NCBI GenBank assembly: GCA_019637975.1
Contig: JAHBUR010000018.1
Location: 1 to 64,000, forward strand
Source: Bacteroidota bacterium
GTDB lineage: Bacteria; Bacteroidota; Ignavibacteria; UBA10030; UBA6906
Reading direction: 5' to 3'
Length of the DNA: 64,000 bases
Shown here: positions 1 through 9,796 of the stretch, in pieces
Position numbering within the stretch: the first letter of the stretch is position 1
Layout of the letters: each line of letters opens with the position of its first letter
Position numbers and translations under genes: made by a program
Notes under the pieces: generated by a model
The model's input: the letters and a program-made list of their open reading frames with translations, nothing else
Database searches by the model: none
Told to the model about the DNA's origin: nothing

Positions 1-3000
1 TTTCTACCAATCTTCGTGCATTGGTCCGTGACGCTGCCGGTAACGTCATCACCGCGGCGACGGTCACGTTCACGGCGCCGACGACAGGGGCACGGGGAAC
101 ATTCGCCGGAGGCCTCTCAACGATAAATGTTGCTACCGATACCAACGGCATTGCAACGGCAACCGTTCTTACCGCTAACACTATTGCCGGGTCGTACAAC
201 GTCACGGCCTCTGTTGTTGGCGTTGCAACTCCTGCAACATACGCGCTAACGAACACGCCCGGGCCGCCCCGACAGATTACTGCAACCGCCGGAACGCCGC
301 AAAGCACGCAAATTGCCACAGCGTTTCCGGTGAACTTTCAAGCAACGGTCAGGGATACGTTTGGAAATCTTTTGAGCGGTGTTATCGTAACCTTCACGGC
401 GCCATCGAGCGGCCCGTCGGGCACGTTTGCGGGAGGTGTAAACACATCTACAACAAATGTCAGTGGGGTCGCGACCGCTGCGGTTTTCAGTGCCAATATC
501 ATTGCGGGGTCGTATCAGTTGACTGCGACTGCGCCGGGCATTACTACTCCGGCTGGGTTTGCGCTGACCAACTTGCCCGGAGCGCCAACTTCTGTAACAG
601 CTACTGCGGGGACTCCGCAATCTGCACAAGTCGGTACAGCCTTTGCCACAAACCTGACGGCGCTTGTCCGGGATGGTGCCAGCAATCCCGTACCCGGCAT
701 TCTCGTTACATTCAAGAAACCGGCAACGGGTGCAAGCGGAACTTTTGCCGGGGGAATTGATACGGTAAGAACGGATGCAAACGGTGTTGCGGTTGCACCC
801 GTTTTTACGGCCAACCTTATTGCGGGAAGCTATAACGATAGCGCGGTTGTCGCGGGAGTGGCAGCCCCGGCTATCTATCAACTCACAAATACATCCGGGC
901 CGCCCGGAAACATTACTGTAGTCGCGGGTACACCCCAATCTACTGTCGTGAACACGGCTTTTGCGACAAGTCTGCAAGTTCTCGTCAGAGATGCGGTCGG
1001 AAATCCGGTGAACAACGTTACTGTAACTTTCACTGCACCGTCAACAGGCCCGAGCGGCAAATTCGGCGGTCTGCGGGTTGTTACGGCACCGACGAATGTC
1101 AGCGGTATTGCCACGGCGCCTACATTCACCGCCGACACGCTGGCAGGTTCCTATCAGGTAACGGCCTCGGCTCCTGATGTTACGACGCCGGCTTTGTTCC
1201 TGATGACGAATAATCCGGGAGTTGCATCCCGCATTCTTGCTACAGCGGGAACACCCCAGAGTGCGCAAATAGGAACTGCCTTTGCAACGAACTTCAGAGT
1301 CCGCGTCACTGATGCATTTGACAACCCCATCGGCGGTAATCTTGTCACGTTCACGCCGCCTGCTACCGGCCCGAGCGGAGCCTTTCAAGGAAATGTCAAT
1401 ACAACCACAACCGATTCTACCGGTGCAGCGACAGCGGCGGTCTTTATAGCTAATTTCATTACCGGAACATACAACCTGCCGGCTACCGCAACAGGAGTTG
1501 CAACTCCCGCGCAATTTGTTCTGACCAATACAGCAGGTGCTCCTGCGACAATCAGCTCTATAGCCGGGACTCCACAAAGCACACGTGTGAATACGCAGTT
1601 TGCTGCAAATCTCCAGGCAATTGTGAGAGATGGCGCAGGGAATCCGGCTGCCGGCATATCGGTGACATTCACGGCACCGGTTTCCGGGGCAAGTGCCAGG
1701 TTCTCAAACGGACTGACGACATTCACAACAACGTCATCCGCTGCAGGCATTGCTTCGGCGACGGTATTTGCCAACACGATTGTAGGAAGCTATCCTGTTA
1801 ATGCCACAGTATCAGGAGTGGCATCTCCTGCAATATTCTCGTTGACAAATACACCGGGAATCGCTGCAAGTGTTTCTGCAACTGCAGGCACACCGCAATC
1901 AACGACAGTCAATACGGCATTCCCTGTACAATTCCAGGCAACGGTAAGGGATTCCTTCAACAACATTGTGCCTGGAGTTCTCGTGACATTCTCGGGCACG
2001 GGCGGGTCATTTGTTGGCGGGATTGATACCGCTCGAACGAATCCAAGCGGCGTAGCAACGGCTGCTGTTTTTGTTGCAGGAACAGTTGCAGGCCCGCATA
2101 CAGTAAACGCGAGCGTTTCCGGTGTGACTGCAACAGCGTCGTATGCGCTGACGAATCTTGCAGGTTCGCCGGAAAGCGTGTTTGCGACAGCAGGAACTCC
2201 GCAAAGTACTCAAGTGAATACGGCATTTGCAACGCAACTCGCGGTCGCTGTCCGGGATTCGTTCAACAATCCTGTTCCGAACGTGATTGTGACGTTCACC
2301 GTGCCACTTACCGGACCGAGCGGAGTGTTTGCAGGAGGAGTCAATATTGCGACAACAAACAGCTCCGGTGTTGCCATTGCACCGGTTCTGACGGCGAACA
2401 GTACTGCAGGACAGTATATGGTCACCGCGTCAGTACCGGGCGTCTCGTCGCCTGCACAGTTTTTCCTGACGAATGTTCCGGGACAAGCAGCGAGTATTAT
2501 TCCGACGGCGGGAACGCCCCAAAGTGCCCAGGTCAATACGCCCTTCGCAACGAACTTCAGAGTTCTCGTCAGAGACGCATCGGGAAATCCTGTGAGAAAT
2601 GTGACTGTTACATTCACCGTTCCCTCTTCCGGTCCGGGCGGAATGTTTGGGGGAGGCGGGAACTTCACGACGGACTCGAATGGCGTCGTGACAGCGCCAC
2701 AATTTACCGCCAACACAACGGCGGGAAGATATACGGTGAACGCAACCGTGGCAGGAGTTCCAACTGCGGCACAATTCCAATTGACAAACACGCCCGGTGT
2801 TGCGAATTCTGTTATTCTTGCCGGCGGCTCAGGACAATCCACAACTGTCGGGACGGTTTTTCCGGTTCCGCTCCAGGCATTAGTGAGGGATAACTGGAAC
2901 AATCCGGTTCCGGGAATACTTGTTACGTTCACATCACCTTCCACCGGTCCGTCATGTAACTTCGCCGGCTTTGCGATCGGCACGGCAACAACTGATACGA

Positions 3001-5040
3001 ACGGCATCGCGAGCATTATTGCGATTGCGAACCAATCTGCCGGATCGTACAATGTTGTCGCTACAGTTTCCGGAATCTCAACCCCTGCAAACTTCTCGTT
3101 GTTAAATACTGCTGCAGCGCCCGCAACTATCATTGCAATAGCAGGCACCCCGCAAAGCGCGCAAGTCGGGACGGTGTTTTCAACAAATCTACAGGCTCTT
3201 GTGCGTGACGGATTCAGCAATCCTGTTCCGAATTCGCTTGTCCAGTTCACTCGCCCGGCGACGGGGCCGAGCGGAACATTCGAAAATAACATTGACACGG
3301 TCAGAACGAATTCGGGTGGGATGGCGACAGCACGGCCGTTCATGGCAAACCTTATTGCGGGCGGTCCGTACACGGTCAATGCGAGTGTTGCAGGAGTCAC
3401 TGACTCAGCTTCGTATCTGTTGACAAACCTTACCGGCCCGCCGGGGAGCATCACCATCTTGCAGGGAACTCCGCAGATTACAACTGTGGGCACGGCATTC
3501 CCAGTGCAGTTCAGGGTGCAAGTCAGGGATTCGGCAAACAATCCTGTAGTAAACACGCCCGTCACATTCTTCCCGCCGCAGGGAGGAGTTGGGGGGTCCT
3601 TCCAGGGGACGGGCGGCGGACCGATTGATGTTCCGACTGATCAAAACGGAATTTCCGAAGCTCCGGTGTTCATTGCCAATACCATCGCAGGAAGTTATTC
3701 TGTCGGCGCTTCTGCTCCGAGTGTCTCATCGCCTGCAACCTTCCAGATGACCAACAGGCCCGGGGCACCGAAGAGACTATATTCGGTAGCCGGGACTCCT
3801 CAGTCGGCCCAGATAAGTACCGCATTTGCTACCAACTTCCAGGCCGCGGTCGAGGATACATTTGCTAATATGGTTCCGAATGTTCTGGTGAAGTGGACCC
3901 AACCTTCGAGCGGGCCGAGCGGTTCATTTTCAGGTGGCAGGGATACCGCAAGAACGCTCGCGAACGGGATTGCCACGGCCCCGGTTTTTGTTGCGAACAT
4001 TATCGCAGGAACCTATACTGTACGCGCAACAACCGCGGGGGTTGTCGATACGGCGAACTACTCCTTGAGAAACACACCGGGCGCCCCCGCGACGATATCG
4101 GTATTTCAGGGCAGCGGCCAATCAACAATCGTCAATACATCATTCGGCAGCACACTTCAAGCCCTTGTTACCGACGGGGCTGGCAATGGTGTGGGAGGCG
4201 TTTTGGTTCAGTTTTCTGTTCCTCTGACGGGGCCCAGTTGCGTGTTTCAAAACGGAATTGACACGGTCAGAACCCAGGAAAACGGCATAGCTAATTCACA
4301 ACCGTTCTCGGCGAACTCCGTGGCGGGAACCTACTTTGTCTCCGCAAGTGCGCCGGGCGTATCCCAGCCCGCACAGTTTACTCTCACGAATCGGCCAACT
4401 GTTCCCGCAACAATTGTAGCAACTGCGGGAACACCTCAGTCTGCCCAAGTGAATACGAACTTTACAACGCCGTTCAGGGCCGTCGTTCGCGATTCATTTG
4501 CCAACCCCATCTCAAGCTGGCGTGTTACCTTCATTGCTCCGTCGTCAGGTCCTGGGGGAAGTTTTCAAGGCGGGGGAAATCAATGGATGACAAATGACAG
4601 CGGCGTCGTGACTGCGAATACCTTTACGGCAAATGGCAACGCAGGGTCGTACGTTGTGCAGGCATTTGCGGAAAATCTCAGTGCAACGGCCAACTACAAT
4701 CTAACCAATACACCGGGACAAGCCGGAAACGTGACAGTGGTTGCAGGCAACCAGCAGTCGGCAGTGGTAAACACGCTGTTTTCTCTCCCGCTCAGTGTAA
4801 GGGTCACGGATGGTTCCGGGAATCCGGTTGGTGGTGTAAGCGTTACGTTCACGGCCCCGGCAACCGGGCCAAGCGGCACGTTCCCGGGCAGTACACTATC
4901 TCGGATTGTGCAAACAGACACCGGCGGCATCGCCCGGGCGGATTCGTTCAGGGCAAACACTATTTCGGGATCGTACGATGTGAATGCAACCGTACAGGGG
5001 CTTTCGGGTACGGGAACCTTTACATTGTCGAACACCGTGG
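1..5040 (+). repeat. Tandem coding repeat array, about 318 nt per unit
   Basis: Repeat starts, marked by the codons for GTPQS or close variants, lie near 292, 609, 928, 1248, 1566, 1886, 2193, 2512, 2826, 3145, 3464, 3792, 4111, 4429 and 4747. Spacing is almost constant at about 318 nt, with one shorter unit of about 307 nt. The copies are alike in protein but diverged in DNA, so this is an old Ig-like domain array and not a recent DNA expansion. The first copy is cut by the window edge, and more copies may lie upstream. Confidence 0.9.
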
Positions 5041-7265
5041 GCCCGCTCAATGCTTTTGTTGTTGAAGCGGCAGGTGGTGGTAACATCCCCGCACAGCTTA
5101 CCAGGGTTCCGTTTTCGGTTCGGATCAGCGCCAAGGATGCGTTCAACAATACCGTAGCTGCCTTTACGGGGACTGTTACAATCACCTCGAACGGCAGACT
5201 TTTTTCGGGAGGCGGAGTAACTTCGACGTTCTCAAACGGACAACTTACGCATCAGATTGTGATGGATAAAGCGGGAAGCGGTATTACCATAACGGCTACC
5301 CGAACCTCGGGCGGAACGCAAACCGGGACCAGTAACGCATTCCAGGTCAATAACCCTGTACCGACTCTTGCAACTGTGAGCCCTTCAACCGTGAGCCTGC
5401 TTGAGACTATCGTGTTGGTTTTGCGGGGAACGGGCTTTATCGATACCGTCACGACTGTAAACGTGGGAACGGGAATCACCATCAACTCGGTGGTCGTGGA
5501 TAGCTTGACCCAATTGCGTGCGAACGTTACAATTACATCCAGCGCGACAACGGGCGAGCGAAACATCACGATCAGCAACGGGGCACCAGGCGGCGGCACG
5601 TCGAATCAAGTTGCGCTTATGGTGGATATGCCGATTCCACCTGCACCGACATTATCCGGAGGACCGGCCGACTCAAGTATGAATGTTCCGACAACGGTGA
5701 CCCTTGCATGGTCTCAAGCTCCTCTGGCGACCAATTATCATTTACAGGTTTCAACTGTTGCGACGTTTACAACCACGGTGTTCAACGACACGACACTGAC
5801 TGCAACCTCCAGAACGCTTGGTCCGCCAACGATTCAGGACGGCCCGAACGGTACGAAATACTACTGGCGTGTTCGTGCAAAGAATTCAAGAGGGTTTGGG
5901 CCATTTTCTTCCGCGAAATCGTTTACCACTCTGCCGGCGTATCCTCAGGCATACACTCTTACGACCACCGTAGTGTATCCTGATCGGCCGACTCAGGGTG
6001 ACTATCTCCCGACAGACTATCGCATTGTCGGTTTGCCGGGCGACGGATTGAGAGGCGGGATCACAATTCCGCAACTCCTTCCCGGTACACAGCATAGTGA
6101 TTGGATTGTGTATCGTGACAACGGTGCCGACCAGAACTACTTTGAACCATATGATGCAAGCCCGTCGTTCTCGCTCGCCCCGGGAAGGGCATTCTGGGTT
6201 CTGAAGAAAGGCGTCTGGTCTATCACGAGTGTCTCCGTGCCTACCGCAACACTGAATACGCAGAATCAGAGTGTTCAGATCGGGTTACAGAACGGATGGA
6301 ATCTCATTACAAATCCCTATACGGTGACAATTCCGTGGACTGTTGTGCGTGCGGCAAACGGCAATTTCTCGGACAAGCTCTTTGCGTTCAACGGTGCATT
6401 CATGGAGTCGGAATTCTTGCCGTACGGCGGGTATTACTTCTTCAACAGCGGAAGTCTTACCTCATTGCGAATTCCGTTTGGCAACTATTCATCCGTGGGA
6501 AAATCCGGAGAGAGCGGAAAACAAGGCGAATGGAAAATCGGGGTGGTATACAGCGCGGGAGGATTTACGGACAACACCTTGGTATTTGGCATACTATCCG
6601 ACTCGCGGCCCGGATTGGATTCGCTGGAATACCGAAAGCCGCGGGCTTTCGACGGCATACCGACCGCCTTCTTTAATCGCCCCGAATGGGATGCCCGTTA
6701 CAGCATGTTTGCATCGGATTTCCGCCCAGAAGTGGAACGGCTCGAAACCTGGACCTTCAACGTACGAGCAAAACTGCACGAGGCAGTCACGCTCCGCTTT
6801 AACGGAATCGGAGATGTGCCGGAGGCTCTGAATGTCTATCTGATTGACCGGCAGAGGGCCCGGTACGCTGACCTTCGGAAAGAACCGGGTTATACTGTGC
6901 CGCTCCCGACCGGCAGTGCTGAGCTGGAAATTGCCGTAGGAACGGAAGAAGCAATACGCGAAGTATTGAGTTCGATCATTCCGAAGGAGTTTGCCTTGGG
7001 CAATAATTTCCCTAATCCATTCAATCCGGTAACCACAATCCCGATTGCTCTCCCGCATACTGCAGATGTGACGTTGAAGATTTACAATACGCTGGGGCAG
7101 GAAGTCCGGACTGTATTTTCGGGAACGCTGGAAGCAGGCAGGTATTTCTACACTTGGGACGGCAGGAATGAATCCGGTAGCACTGTTGCAAGCGGTATCT
7201 ATTTCACCCGATTCCGCGCATTGAATGGTCCAACCTTCACGGGCAAAATGATTTTGATAAAGTAA
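1..7265 (+). CDS. Giant Big_1-repeat surface protein with T9SS sorting domain, 5'-truncated
   Basis: The reading frame is open at the window edge, so the start lies upstream. The visible part is about 2,420 residues. It opens in a partial repeat and then shows fifteen complete repeats of about 106 residues, each beginning near a GTPQS-type motif and carrying a VRDxxxNPVxxVxVTF core, which fits bacterial Ig-like group 1 (invasin/Big_1) domains. After the array (about nt 5040) come a further Ig-like domain, an IPT/TIG-like domain (nt 5356-5630), an FN3-like domain (nt 5640-5935) and an unassigned region. The protein ends in a T9SS type A sorting domain with FPNPFNPVTTIPI, GQEVRTV and a terminal Lys. 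It is probably an exported, surface-attached adhesin or filament. The ligand is unknown. Family assignment is from sequence pattern; the adhesin role is inference. Confidence 0.9.
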   Translation, partial: STNLRALVRDAAGNVITAATVTFTAPTTGARGTFAGGLSTINVATDTNGIATATVLTANTIAGSYNVTASVVGVATPATYALTNTPGPPRQITATAGTPQSTQIATAFPVNFQATVRDTFGNLLSGVIVTFTAPSSGPSGTFAGGVNTSTTNVSGVATAAVFSANIIAGSYQLTATAPGITTPAGFALTNLPGAPTSVTATAGTPQSAQVGTAFATNLTALVRDGASNPVPGILVTFKKPATGASGTFAGGIDTVRTDANGVAVAPVFTANLIAGSYNDSAVVAGVAAPAIYQLTNTSGPPGNITVVAGTPQSTVVNTAFATSLQVLVRDAVGNPVNNVTVTFTAPSTGPSGKFGGLRVVTAPTNVSGIATAPTFTADTLAGSYQVTASAPDVTTPALFLMTNNPGVASRILATAGTPQSAQIGTAFATNFRVRVTDAFDNPIGGNLVTFTPPATGPSGAFQGNVNTTTTDSTGAATAAVFIANFITGTYNLPATATGVATPAQFVLTNTAGAPATISSIAGTPQSTRVNTQFAANLQAIVRDGAGNPAAGISVTFTAPVSGASARFSNGLTTFTTTSSAAGIASATVFANTIVGSYPVNATVSGVASPAIFSLTNTPGIAASVSATAGTPQSTTVNTAFPVQFQATVRDSFNNIVPGVLVTFSGTGGSFVGGIDTARTNPSGVATAAVFVAGTVAGPHTVNASVSGVTATASYALTNLAGSPESVFATAGTPQSTQVNTAFATQLAVAVRDSFNNPVPNVIVTFTVPLTGPSGVFAGGVNIATTNSSGVAIAPVLTANSTAGQYMVTASVPGVSSPAQFFLTNVPGQAASIIPTAGTPQSAQVNTPFATNFRVLVRDASGNPVRNVTVTFTVPSSGPGGMFGGGGNFTTDSNGVVTAPQFTANTTAGRYTVNATVAGVPTAAQFQLTNTPGVANSVILAGGSGQSTTVGTVFPVPLQALVRDNWNNPVPGILVTFTSPSTGPSCNFAGFAIGTATTDTNGIASIIAIANQSAGSYNVVATVSGISTPANFSLLNTAAAPATIIAIAGTPQSAQVGTVFSTNLQALVRDGFSNPVPNSLVQFTRPATGPSGTFENNIDTVRTNSGGMATARPFMANLIAGGPYTVNASVAGVTDSASYLLTNLTGPPGSITILQGTPQITTVGTAFPVQFRVQVRDSANNPVVNTPVTFFPPQGGVGGSFQGTGGGPIDVPTDQNGISEAPVFIANTIAGSYSVGASAPSVSSPATFQMTNRPGAPKRLYSVAGTPQSAQISTAFATNFQAAVEDTFANMVPNVLVKWTQPSSGPSGSFSGGRDTARTLANGIATAPVFVANIIAGTYTVRATTAGVVDTANYSLRNTPGAPATISVFQGSGQSTIVNTSFGSTLQALVTDGAGNGVGGVLVQFSVPLTGPSCVFQNGIDTVRTQENGIANSQPFSANSVAGTYFVSASAPGVSQPAQFTLTNRPTVPATIVATAGTPQSAQVNTNFTTPFRAVVRDSFANPISSWRVTFIAPSSGPGGSFQGGGNQWMTNDSGVVTANTFTANGNAGSYVVQAFAENLSATANYNLTNTPGQAGNVTVVAGNQQSAVVNTLFSLPLSVRVTDGSGNPVGGVSVTFTAPATGPSGTFPGSTLSRIVQTDTGGIARADSFRANTISGSYDVNATVQGLSGTGTFTLSNTVGPLNAFVVEAAGGGNIPAQLTRVPFSVRISAKDAFNNTVAAFTGTVTITSNGRLFSGGGVTSTFSNGQLTHQIVMDKAGSGITITATRTSGGTQTGTSNAFQVNNPVPTLATVSPSTVSLLETIVLVLRGTGFIDTVTTVNVGTGITINSVVVDSLTQLRANVTITSSATTGERNITISNGAPGGGTSNQVALMVDMPIPPAPTLSGGPADSSMNVPTTVTLAWSQAPLATNYHLQVSTVATFTTTVFNDTTLTATSRTLGPPTIQDGPNGTKYYWRVRAKNSRGFGPFSSAKSFTTLPAYPQAYTLTTTVVYPDRPTQGDYLPTDYRIVGLPGDGLRGGITIPQLLPGTQHSDWIVYRDNGADQNYFEPYDASPSFSLAPGRAFWVLKKGVWSITSVSVPTATLNTQNQSVQIGLQNGWNLITNPYTVTIPWTVVRAANGNFSDKLFAFNGAFMESEFLPYGGYYFFNSGSLTSLRIPFGNYSSVGKSGESGKQGEWKIGVVYSAGGFTDNTLVFGILSDSRPGLDSLEYRKPRAFDGIPTAFFNRPEWDARYSMFASDFRPEVERLETWTFNVRAKLHEAVTLRFNGIGDVPEALNVYLIDRQRARYADLRKEPGYTVPLPTGSAELEIAVGTEEAIREVLSSIIPKEFALGNNFPNPFNPVTTIPIALPHTADVTLKIYNTLGQEVRTVFSGTLEAGRYFYTWDGRNESGSTVASGIYFTRFRALNGPTFTGKMILIK

Positions 7266-7280
7266 CGATAGGAGAGTACG

Positions 7281-7808
7281 ATGTCATATCTCGTTCATCA
7301 TAGAATTTTGCGCAGTCTGCTGGCGACTCTTTTCCTCATCTACACGGTGCAGATTACGACGGTAGCCCAAGAGGAAGACGGGCCTGTTTCGAACATTCGT
7401 CCGGAGAAGCAAGGAAGGGTCAACGTGTTTCTTGAGTACGATCTTGCCGGGTCTCCGAGCGACGTGTACACTGTAACGCTGACAATCAGGTTGCATTCTG
7501 ACACAAGTTACTCGTACACTCCGATTAATGTCATCGGCGATATTGGAGCGAATATCCGCCCCGGGAAGAACAAGCGGATCAGTTGGAGAATTTCAGACGA
7601 GTATGTTTCGGCGTACGATGATGTGAATGACATCCGCTTCGTTATCAGCGCAATTCCTGCGGAGTCCGAGGGAGGAAACAGCGGATTGTACATTGCTGGC
7701 GGAGCGGTCGTTGCCGGGCTGACGCTGGCAATCATCCTGCTTTCCTCAAAGAAGGACGACGACGCGGGGAAAACGAATGTTTTTCCTCAGCCGCCGGGGC
7801 GTCCTTGA
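7281..7808 (+). CDS. Small exported protein of unknown function with C-terminal membrane segment
   Basis: The product is 175 aa. A hydrophobic signal segment covers residues 10-30 and ends near VAQEEDG. A beta-rich middle follows (about 45-130, YTVTLTIRLHSDTSYSYTP). A single hydrophobic helix, LYIAGGAVVAGLTLAIILLS, lies near residues 135-155, before a short charged and Pro-rich tail. The start has a good ribosome site (AGGAGAG) 15 nt after the giant Big_1 gene, so the two are probably cotranscribed and may act together at the envelope. I do not recognise the family. A stabilising or anchoring partner for the large surface protein is only a guess from position. Confidence 0.75.
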   Translation: MSYLVHHRILRSLLATLFLIYTVQITTVAQEEDGPVSNIRPEKQGRVNVFLEYDLAGSPSDVYTVTLTIRLHSDTSYSYTPINVIGDIGANIRPGKNKRISWRISDEYVSAYDDVNDIRFVISAIPAESEGGNSGLYIAGGAVVAGLTLAIILLSSKKDDDAGKTNVFPQPPGRP

Positions 7809-7833
7809 ATCCACGGAGGGGATTTGGTATATT
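7805..7833 (+). promoter_or_regulatory. Candidate promoter upstream of proS
   Basis: TTGAAT (7805-7810), a 17-nt spacer and TATATT (7828-7833) form a sigma70-like promoter overlapping the end of the preceding gene. Transcription would begin near 7840 and run through the hairpin at 7871-7899 before reaching proS. Confidence 0.5.
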
Positions 7834-7870
7834 TTGCCAAGCCTCCATTCACTATTTCAGGTTTAAGAAG

Positions 7871-7899
7871 GGGTGCTCTGATGAGTGCCCTTTCTTTTT
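7871..7899 (+). terminator. Rho-independent terminator or attenuator before proS
   Basis: An 8-bp stem (GGGTGCTC with GAGTGCCC, two G-U pairs) closes a 4-nt TGAT loop and is followed by TTTCTTTTT. It can end the upstream surface-protein transcript. Because a promoter-like sequence lies just before it, it could also act as an attenuator in the proS leader. Confidence 0.65.
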
Positions 7900-7937
7900 G
7901 CCCTCGAGAATTCGGAAACTACTCTAAACCTAATCGT

Positions 7938-9626
7938 ATGCGTCTCAGCAAAGCATTCATCCCCACCGTAAAAGAAATTCCCAACGACGCCATAATCCCG
8001 AGTCACCAATTGATGATTCGTGCCGGAATGGTTCGCCTGCTCGCGGCCGGCATTTATTCGTGGCTGCCGCTCGGCTACAAAGTGATGAAGAAGGTATGTG
8101 AAATCGTCCGGGAAGAAATGGACGCCATCGGCGGGCAGGAGTTTCATCTGCCGGCGTTGAATCCGATCGAACTGTGGGACGAGACGGGACGCGTGAAAGC
8201 CTTTGGCGACAATCTCTTTCACGTTAAGAACAGGCCTCTGGTTCTTGCCCCGACGCATGAAGAGGTGATTTGCTGGATTGCAAAGAACCATGTCGAGTCG
8301 TACAAAGACATGCCGCAAATCTGGTATCAGATTCAGACGAAATTCAGGAATGAGCCAAGGCCAAGATCCGGTGTTCTTCGCGGCCGCCAGTTTCTGATGA
8401 AAGACAGCTATACACTCGATGCAACGTGGGACGGCCTCGATAAGGGGTACGATCTGCACGCCGAGGCATACAAAAAAATCTTCACGCGCTGCGGACTGAA
8501 GTTCTTCATTGTCGGCGCGTCGAGCGGTGCAATGGGGGGGAGCGGCTCACAGGAGTTCATGCTCGAATCGGATTCGGGTGAAGACACGATTGCGCTCGCC
8601 GAGGATAACAGCTACGCCGCGAATCTTGAGATTGCTACCTCTGTCGTCACGAAAGCCGTCCGCCACGCTGAAAGCAAACCGCTTGACGAAATCCCCACAC
8701 CCAACGTCAAAACTATCGACGAATTGGCGGCGTTTCTCAAAGTTGATCACAGTGTACTTGCGAAGTCAGTCGTGTATTGGGCAGACAAAACCCCTGTGCT
8801 CGTCCTTTTGATGGGAAATGATGAACTGAATGAATCGAAACTGACGTCGGTGATGGGGACCGACGTACGCCCCATCGAGGCGGAAAGCTTGTTTGGATTG
8901 ACGGGTGCTGACGGCGGTTCTATCGGCCCGGTGGGACTGAAAGGGTTCAAGGTCATTGCCGACAAGCGGCTTGAAGGTGCCAACGGACTCATCAGCGGAG
9001 CCAACCGGAACGATTACCATTTGAAGAATATCGACCTGCAGCGTGACTGCAAGATCGACGGTTACTACGACCTGCGAACCGTGCAGGCGGGCGAAACCGC
9101 CCCGAACGGTACCGCCAAGCTCCGTATAGTTCGAGGAATCGAGTTGGGCCATATCTTCAAACTCGGAACAAAATACTCCGATTCTCTGAAAGCAACCTAT
9201 CTGGACGAGAGAGGAGAGGCGAAGCCAATCATCATGGGAAGCTACGGGATCGGCATCGAGCGGATTATCGCATGTCATATCGAGCAGAATCATGATGCGA
9301 ACGGCATTATTTGGGACAAGTCCATAGCGCCCTATCTCGTGCATATCGTGGCGGTGAATGTGAAAAACAAGGAGGTTGTTGAGAGGGCGGAGCATCTGTA
9401 CAACGAGCTACTCGGAGCAGGGATTGATACACTGTATGACGACCGACCGACCACTCCGGGCTTCAAATTCAAGGATGCCGACTTACTCGGTATGCCTCTT
9501 CAGGTTATTGTTGGCGAAAAAAATCTCGCCAACAGCAAGATCGAGGTGAAGATCCGGAAATCAGGGGAAAGAATTCTGGTTGACGTTGATCAATCTTTTG
9601 CGAAGGTGAAAGAACTTCTGATATAA
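7938..9626 (+). CDS. proS: Prolyl-tRNA synthetase, bacterial type
   Basis: Class II aminoacyl-tRNA synthetase that charges tRNA-Pro. From ATG 7938 the product is 562 aa, close to the usual bacterial length of about 570. Visible parts are the N-terminal catalytic region with motif 2 around FRNEPRPRSGVLRGRQFLMK, a central insertion resembling the YbaK-like editing domain (LAKSVVYW, GADGGSIGPVGL), motif 3 at GSYGIGIERI, and a C-terminal anticodon-binding domain (LYDDRPTTPGFKFKDADLLG). The frame is open further upstream (from 7824, with another ATG at 7881), but those starts fall before or inside the hairpin at 7871-7899. The conserved N-terminus begins at MRLSKAFIPT, so 7938 was chosen. No strong ribosome site is seen. 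Confidence 0.95.
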   Translation: MRLSKAFIPTVKEIPNDAIIPSHQLMIRAGMVRLLAAGIYSWLPLGYKVMKKVCEIVREEMDAIGGQEFHLPALNPIELWDETGRVKAFGDNLFHVKNRPLVLAPTHEEVICWIAKNHVESYKDMPQIWYQIQTKFRNEPRPRSGVLRGRQFLMKDSYTLDATWDGLDKGYDLHAEAYKKIFTRCGLKFFIVGASSGAMGGSGSQEFMLESDSGEDTIALAEDNSYAANLEIATSVVTKAVRHAESKPLDEIPTPNVKTIDELAAFLKVDHSVLAKSVVYWADKTPVLVLLMGNDELNESKLTSVMGTDVRPIEAESLFGLTGADGGSIGPVGLKGFKVIADKRLEGANGLISGANRNDYHLKNIDLQRDCKIDGYYDLRTVQAGETAPNGTAKLRIVRGIELGHIFKLGTKYSDSLKATYLDERGEAKPIIMGSYGIGIERIIACHIEQNHDANGIIWDKSIAPYLVHIVAVNVKNKEVVERAEHLYNELLGAGIDTLYDDRPTTPGFKFKDADLLGMPLQVIVGEKNLANSKIEVKIRKSGERILVDVDQSFAKVKELLI

Positions 9627-9637
9627 CATTTAACATC

Positions 9638-9674
9638 TTGATTATTAAGGGAATACGGCCTCCTTATCAATCAA
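9638..9674. repeat. Imperfect inverted repeat between proS and dnaE
   Basis: Two 13-nt arms (TTGATTATTAAGG and CCTTATCAATCAA) can pair at 11 of 13 positions around an 11-nt loop. A T-run occurs only about 12 nt after the right arm, so it is a weak terminator candidate. It could also be a protein-binding site ahead of dnaE. Nothing else was recognised in this 170-nt gap. Confidence 0.35.
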
Positions 9675-9796
9675 CATCGAGACCTGTTTTTCTCTGCAAA
9701 AGTTGTTCATAACTTACCCTTGATTTCTCCATTTCGGTGACTAAATTGAAACTCCCGCGTTGAAGGAAAAGTGATTAAGAATTGGGAGTGTTATCT

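Noticed and set aside
2210-3565. 451-codon minus-strand open frame in the Big_1 array
   Set aside because: It mirrors the repeat of the sense gene and repeats with the same period, so it is a by-product of codon use in the array.
1-5040. Possible CRISPR-like regular repeat
   Set aside because: The period is about 318 nt, the units are coding in one frame and diverged in DNA, and there are no short direct repeats with unique spacers.
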